64,000 bases of DNA from Winogradskyella pelagia (GTDB lineage Bacteria; Bacteroidota; Bacteroidia; Flavobacteriales; Flavobacteriaceae). The stretch spans positions 1 through 64,000 of the forward strand of contig NZ_JAGEVF010000006.1 of NCBI RefSeq assembly GCF_017581965.1. The letters run 5' to 3'. A program made the translations under genes and the position numbers. The stretch's first letter is position 1. Each line of letters begins with the position of its first letter. Shown here in pieces: positions 61,393 to 64,000 of the stretch. The notes beneath the pieces were generated by a model. That model did no database searches. It was given only the letters and a program-made list of their open reading frames with translations, and had not been told where the DNA came from.

Positions 61393-62727
61393 ATGTCCGA
61401 AGATTTTGACTTATTAGAGACCAATTCCAACGAAAAACCCGAGAAAGTTGATGTCAACTGGGGAAAGGCCATTGACCAAATGAAATCTAAATTAGCTCAA
61501 GAGGACGACCCAGAAAGCCGTCAAAAAATTCTTAATGCCACCTTAGATAATGTTGTGGAAATGGCTGAGAAAGATCGCTCAACATTATTAGATGCCATTA
61601 AAGACCTTACGGACTATCAAGATGAAGTAGGTATTATGTTTGAAGGTTTTTCAGCTTTAAATGCTGAAGAACAGAAAGTTATCGATGACGCCGTAAAACG
61701 TTTGGAGCGTGCTAAAGTTGAATTAGAAGATGCACAAACTAAACCAGATACGTGGTGGAATAACCTTTGGGGTAGAAAATCTAAAATCAAAAGTGCTGAA
61801 GACGAGTTGAAGGCTGCTCAAAAGGATCGTGATTCTGCAGATAATAAAGCTAAGGCGATGTTTCAACAACGAATTGAAAACGCGGATGTGCAAACATTGT
61901 TAAACGAGCTATCTTTTAAAAGTCAAGCAGCCATAAAGCGATTAAAAGATAGAGAGCTTGAAATTAAAGAAGTTGAAGAAAGTTTAAAAACAGCTATTGT
62001 TGAAGCCAGCAACAATCATACAAAAGCTCTTGAAAAGAAAGCAGAAGTAGAAACTAGATTAGACGAGCAATATGCCTTATTAAAACAGGCACGTCAGGCT
62101 CTAGATGAGGTGGCAGATAAACAATCTACTGAATACTCTGAAGCTCTGGAGCGAGTAACTCAATTAGAGCAGAAAGTTGAAGAGTTAGAAGGATTGAAGA
62201 ATGCATATACCACTTTAGCTGCTTCCAAGGATAGTTTTGTGCATAAACATAATCTCACGATTAAGGTATTGACCTCGTTGAGAAGTAATTTGCAAACACA
62301 TAGGGCAAAACTTAAAAGTGATACCGACGAAAGGTTAAAGTATTACGATGGTTATGTTGTTGCACTTAAGGCCAGAACAGACCAAGAGTTTGCAGCTATT
62401 TTAGAGCATTTAGGCGTAAAAACAGACGAACATATAGGAGAGACCCTTGCAGCAATGCATACGGCTAGCGCCAAAGCACGTCAAGAAATGATGGATAACA
62501 TTCCCGTTCATGAAAAAGTAATGCAAGGTGTGTACAGTAGTTATGCCGAAGCGCTACAAGAAATCCGTAATAAAGATGGTGAAATTCAAAAGAATTTTGC
62601 AGATCGCTACGGTATTGATATGAAAGAAATATTTGATGCTTACTATAATGCAGATGATACTGCAGTAGAAAGTAGTGGCGAGGAACCTAAAAAGTCAGAA
62701 ACCAAGGAGGACGATCTACTTTCGTAA
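61393..62727 (+). CDS. Long coiled-coil cytoplasmic protein
   Basis: The 444-residue highly charged helical protein has a coiled coil through most of 60-330, including VIDDAVKRLERAKVELEDAQ and a conserved-looking turn TWWNNLWGRKSKIKSAE. No signal peptide and no catalytic motif. It ends with an acidic tail (EEPKKSETKEDDLLS). It is followed 70 bases later by the 62798 gene, with which it may form a unit. I do not recognise the family. Confidence 0.75.
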   Translation: MSEDFDLLETNSNEKPEKVDVNWGKAIDQMKSKLAQEDDPESRQKILNATLDNVVEMAEKDRSTLLDAIKDLTDYQDEVGIMFEGFSALNAEEQKVIDDAVKRLERAKVELEDAQTKPDTWWNNLWGRKSKIKSAEDELKAAQKDRDSADNKAKAMFQQRIENADVQTLLNELSFKSQAAIKRLKDRELEIKEVEESLKTAIVEASNNHTKALEKKAEVETRLDEQYALLKQARQALDEVADKQSTEYSEALERVTQLEQKVEELEGLKNAYTTLAASKDSFVHKHNLTIKVLTSLRSNLQTHRAKLKSDTDERLKYYDGYVVALKARTDQEFAAILEHLGVKTDEHIGETLAAMHTASAKARQEMMDNIPVHEKVMQGVYSSYAEALQEIRNKDGEIQKNFADRYGIDMKEIFDAYYNADDTAVESSGEEPKKSETKEDDLLS

Positions 62728-62797
62728 TTTTTAAGGATTATTTCAATAAATTAATATTGGCCGTTGGCAATGCTAACAGCTTAAGCGCAAAGTATCA

Positions 62798-63844
62798 ATG
62801 ATTGTAACGCCACTAGATTCAGCAGTATTAGACTCTAAAGAACAGTATGTGTTTTATCACAAAATGATAGATTTCACACTGAAAGAGTTAATTGTAGCTG
62901 TTCAGGCCAATAAAATTTGCAATGATCAAGAAATCCAGCTGTTTAAACAATATTGTGACCTTTTATTGTACTCCATTGAGGCCATGAGAGTTAAATACAT
63001 GTATGACGATGAGGAAAATATGAAGGTGGATTTAACAGATTCTGGTTTTCCTAATTATTTGGAGTTTAGATATCTGTTTAATGATTTAGGGCTACGAGAG
63101 GAATTTTTGGGAAAGTTGACACCAGTGGAAGATTTAAAAACTGAATTTTTAGATACCTTAATGCGTAAAAAGCAGCTCGTTTCCAAACGAAAGTTATTCC
63201 AGGCGGCTTCAATCGTATATTATTCATCAGCAAAAAAGGAGTATATCTTTAATCGGTTTGTTCAAGGAAAAATCATTAAATCTTTAGAGCATTCTGATGG
63301 AGATTATATGGTAAGCTGGAGTTTCTATGATGTTACGCAAAATAGGCCTTTCATATGCTTTATGTACTTCAACTATGATGGTAGAAACGTTATGGATTAC
63401 AAAGATGAAATTTATAAAGTATTAAAAAGTGTTGCTGATAGGGAGATGAATTTAGATACAATGGCCTATGGTATAGACAAAAGATTGCCAAAAGTATTAC
63501 CAAAACAGATTAAAAGGATTGATTTAGGACCAATACACAATGTTTTTGCTAAGGATGAGAATGAAGTAACCCATGCAATTTTAGATGGAATTTCAAAAAA
63601 AACCATACCGCTAGAAGCCTATGCCATTTCTTTTAAAATAAGCGAATTAAAATCTAAGAGCGAATTTAAAGAAGGCGGATTTTTTAATAAACAGATTTTT
63701 CAGAAATGGGATAGTGCTTTCAATAAATCTTACGTTTTAGCACCTCATAGAATCATACAATTACTTTATAATAAAACGCCCGAAGTCATCAATAAGTTGG
63801 CCTTACCACCAATAGAGGTCTCTAAACTAGAAATTAAAATCTAA
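62798..63844 (+). CDS. Uncharacterised cytoplasmic protein
   Basis: The 348-residue protein has a helical N-terminus (FYHKMIDFTLKELIVAVQAN) and a mixed C-terminal part (SWSFYDVTQNRPFICFMYFN; YKDEIYKVLKSVADREMNLD). No signal peptide or known motif. It follows the coiled-coil protein gene and may act with it. Confidence 0.7.
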   Translation: MIVTPLDSAVLDSKEQYVFYHKMIDFTLKELIVAVQANKICNDQEIQLFKQYCDLLLYSIEAMRVKYMYDDEENMKVDLTDSGFPNYLEFRYLFNDLGLREEFLGKLTPVEDLKTEFLDTLMRKKQLVSKRKLFQAASIVYYSSAKKEYIFNRFVQGKIIKSLEHSDGDYMVSWSFYDVTQNRPFICFMYFNYDGRNVMDYKDEIYKVLKSVADREMNLDTMAYGIDKRLPKVLPKQIKRIDLGPIHNVFAKDENEVTHAILDGISKKTIPLEAYAISFKISELKSKSEFKEGGFFNKQIFQKWDSAFNKSYVLAPHRIIQLLYNKTPEVINKLALPPIEVSKLEIKI

Positions 63845-63900
63845 TTACATATATGTTAAAGCTGTAAGTAAAATATATAAACAATAAAGCACCATTTTTC

Positions 63901-64000
63901 GTGAATTTTAAACATAAATATTTAGTTATTCTCTTTGTTTCAGCAATTTTTTTATCATGCTCAGATGATGACGTGGACAATACAACAAATTTAGAAACAG
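63901..64000 (+). CDS. Start of a lipoprotein gene (partial)
   Basis: From GTG at 63901 the frame reads MNFKHKYLVILFVSAIFLSC, then SDDDVDNTTNLET. This is a signal peptide with a lipobox (FLSC) and an acidic flexible linker, typical of Bacteroidota surface-exposed lipoproteins (SDDD after Cys resembles their export signal). It continues beyond the window. Confidence 0.7.
   Translation, partial: MNFKHKYLVILFVSAIFLSCSDDDVDNTTNLET

Overview
The window is AT-rich DNA from a member of the Bacteroidota, most likely a marine Flavobacteriaceae. The support is: promoter -7 boxes of the TAnnTTTG type, start codons without Shine-Dalgarno sequences, a type IX secretion (T9SS) C-terminal domain, dockerin-like and LRR secreted proteins, a TamB-like giant protein, and a small membrane gene joined to ettA. 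I could not run searches; every assignment is from reading motifs, lengths and gene order.

Region 1 (1-9790) is an integron-type gene-cassette array on the minus strand. Seven attC sites of about 130-210 bp separate small cassettes. The two ends of each complete cassette carry matching 7-10 bp core heptamers, which fixes every cassette boundary directly from sequence. The cargo is a secreted protein, a 4.4-kb three-gene cassette (5-methylcytosine methyltransferase, HpaII-family endonuclease, OLD-like ATPase/TOPRIM nuclease), a membrane protein, two lipoproteins, an exported cyanophycinase-like peptidase, and a two-gene cassette with a HEPN-type RxxxxH protein. No intact integrase is present. 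Just outside the last cassette lies a 40-50 codon relic of a tyrosine recombinase C-terminus containing the catalytic Tyr (IYTHV), with a candidate array promoter between the two.

Region 2 (10.3-26.5 kb) holds a DUF4136-type lipoprotein, the overlapping cysE-cysM pair, and a divergent locus encoding a FecR-like exported protein, a CHASE2 sensor and a secreted TPR-CHAT (caspase-like) protease. It is followed by three secreted proteins: a self-cleaving S74-type adhesin, a 1426-residue duplicated LRR protein with a dockerin-like end, and a T9SS cargo protein. Base composition jumps from about 30% to about 50% GC inside the LRR gene near 24,280 and stays high through most of the T9SS gene. A TPR protein closes this region.

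Region 3 (26.7-34 kb) has tRNA-Pro(GGG), a tandem repeat, and the four-gene ligase-associated DNA repair cluster (exonuclease, ATP-dependent ligase, DEXH helicase, PdeM phosphoesterase). Two small GIY-YIG nuclease genes, each bracketed by its own family of GTCAT...ATGAC palindromes, sit in the gaps of that otherwise tightly packed operon.

Region 4 (34-64 kb) is mostly housekeeping: two methyltransferases, an AI-2E-family permease, rsmE, a parvulin, tsaD, a TamB-like protein whose expected ATG reads ATC, pfkA-gapA-nagK-mgsA (upper glycolysis plus the methylglyoxal branch), a 59-residue membrane protein with clear promoter and terminator, an M24 peptidase, an MFS transporter, a pair of diverged secreted paralogues, an acyl-CoA carboxylase subunit, and a MarR-centred redox regulon (azoR, FMN reductase, GNAT, MarR, two pirins) with two perfect palindromic operators sharing the core TTCCATGGAA. 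The window ends with ettA, small membrane proteins, a lipoprotein MBL hydrolase, two uncharacterised proteins and the start of a further lipoprotein gene.
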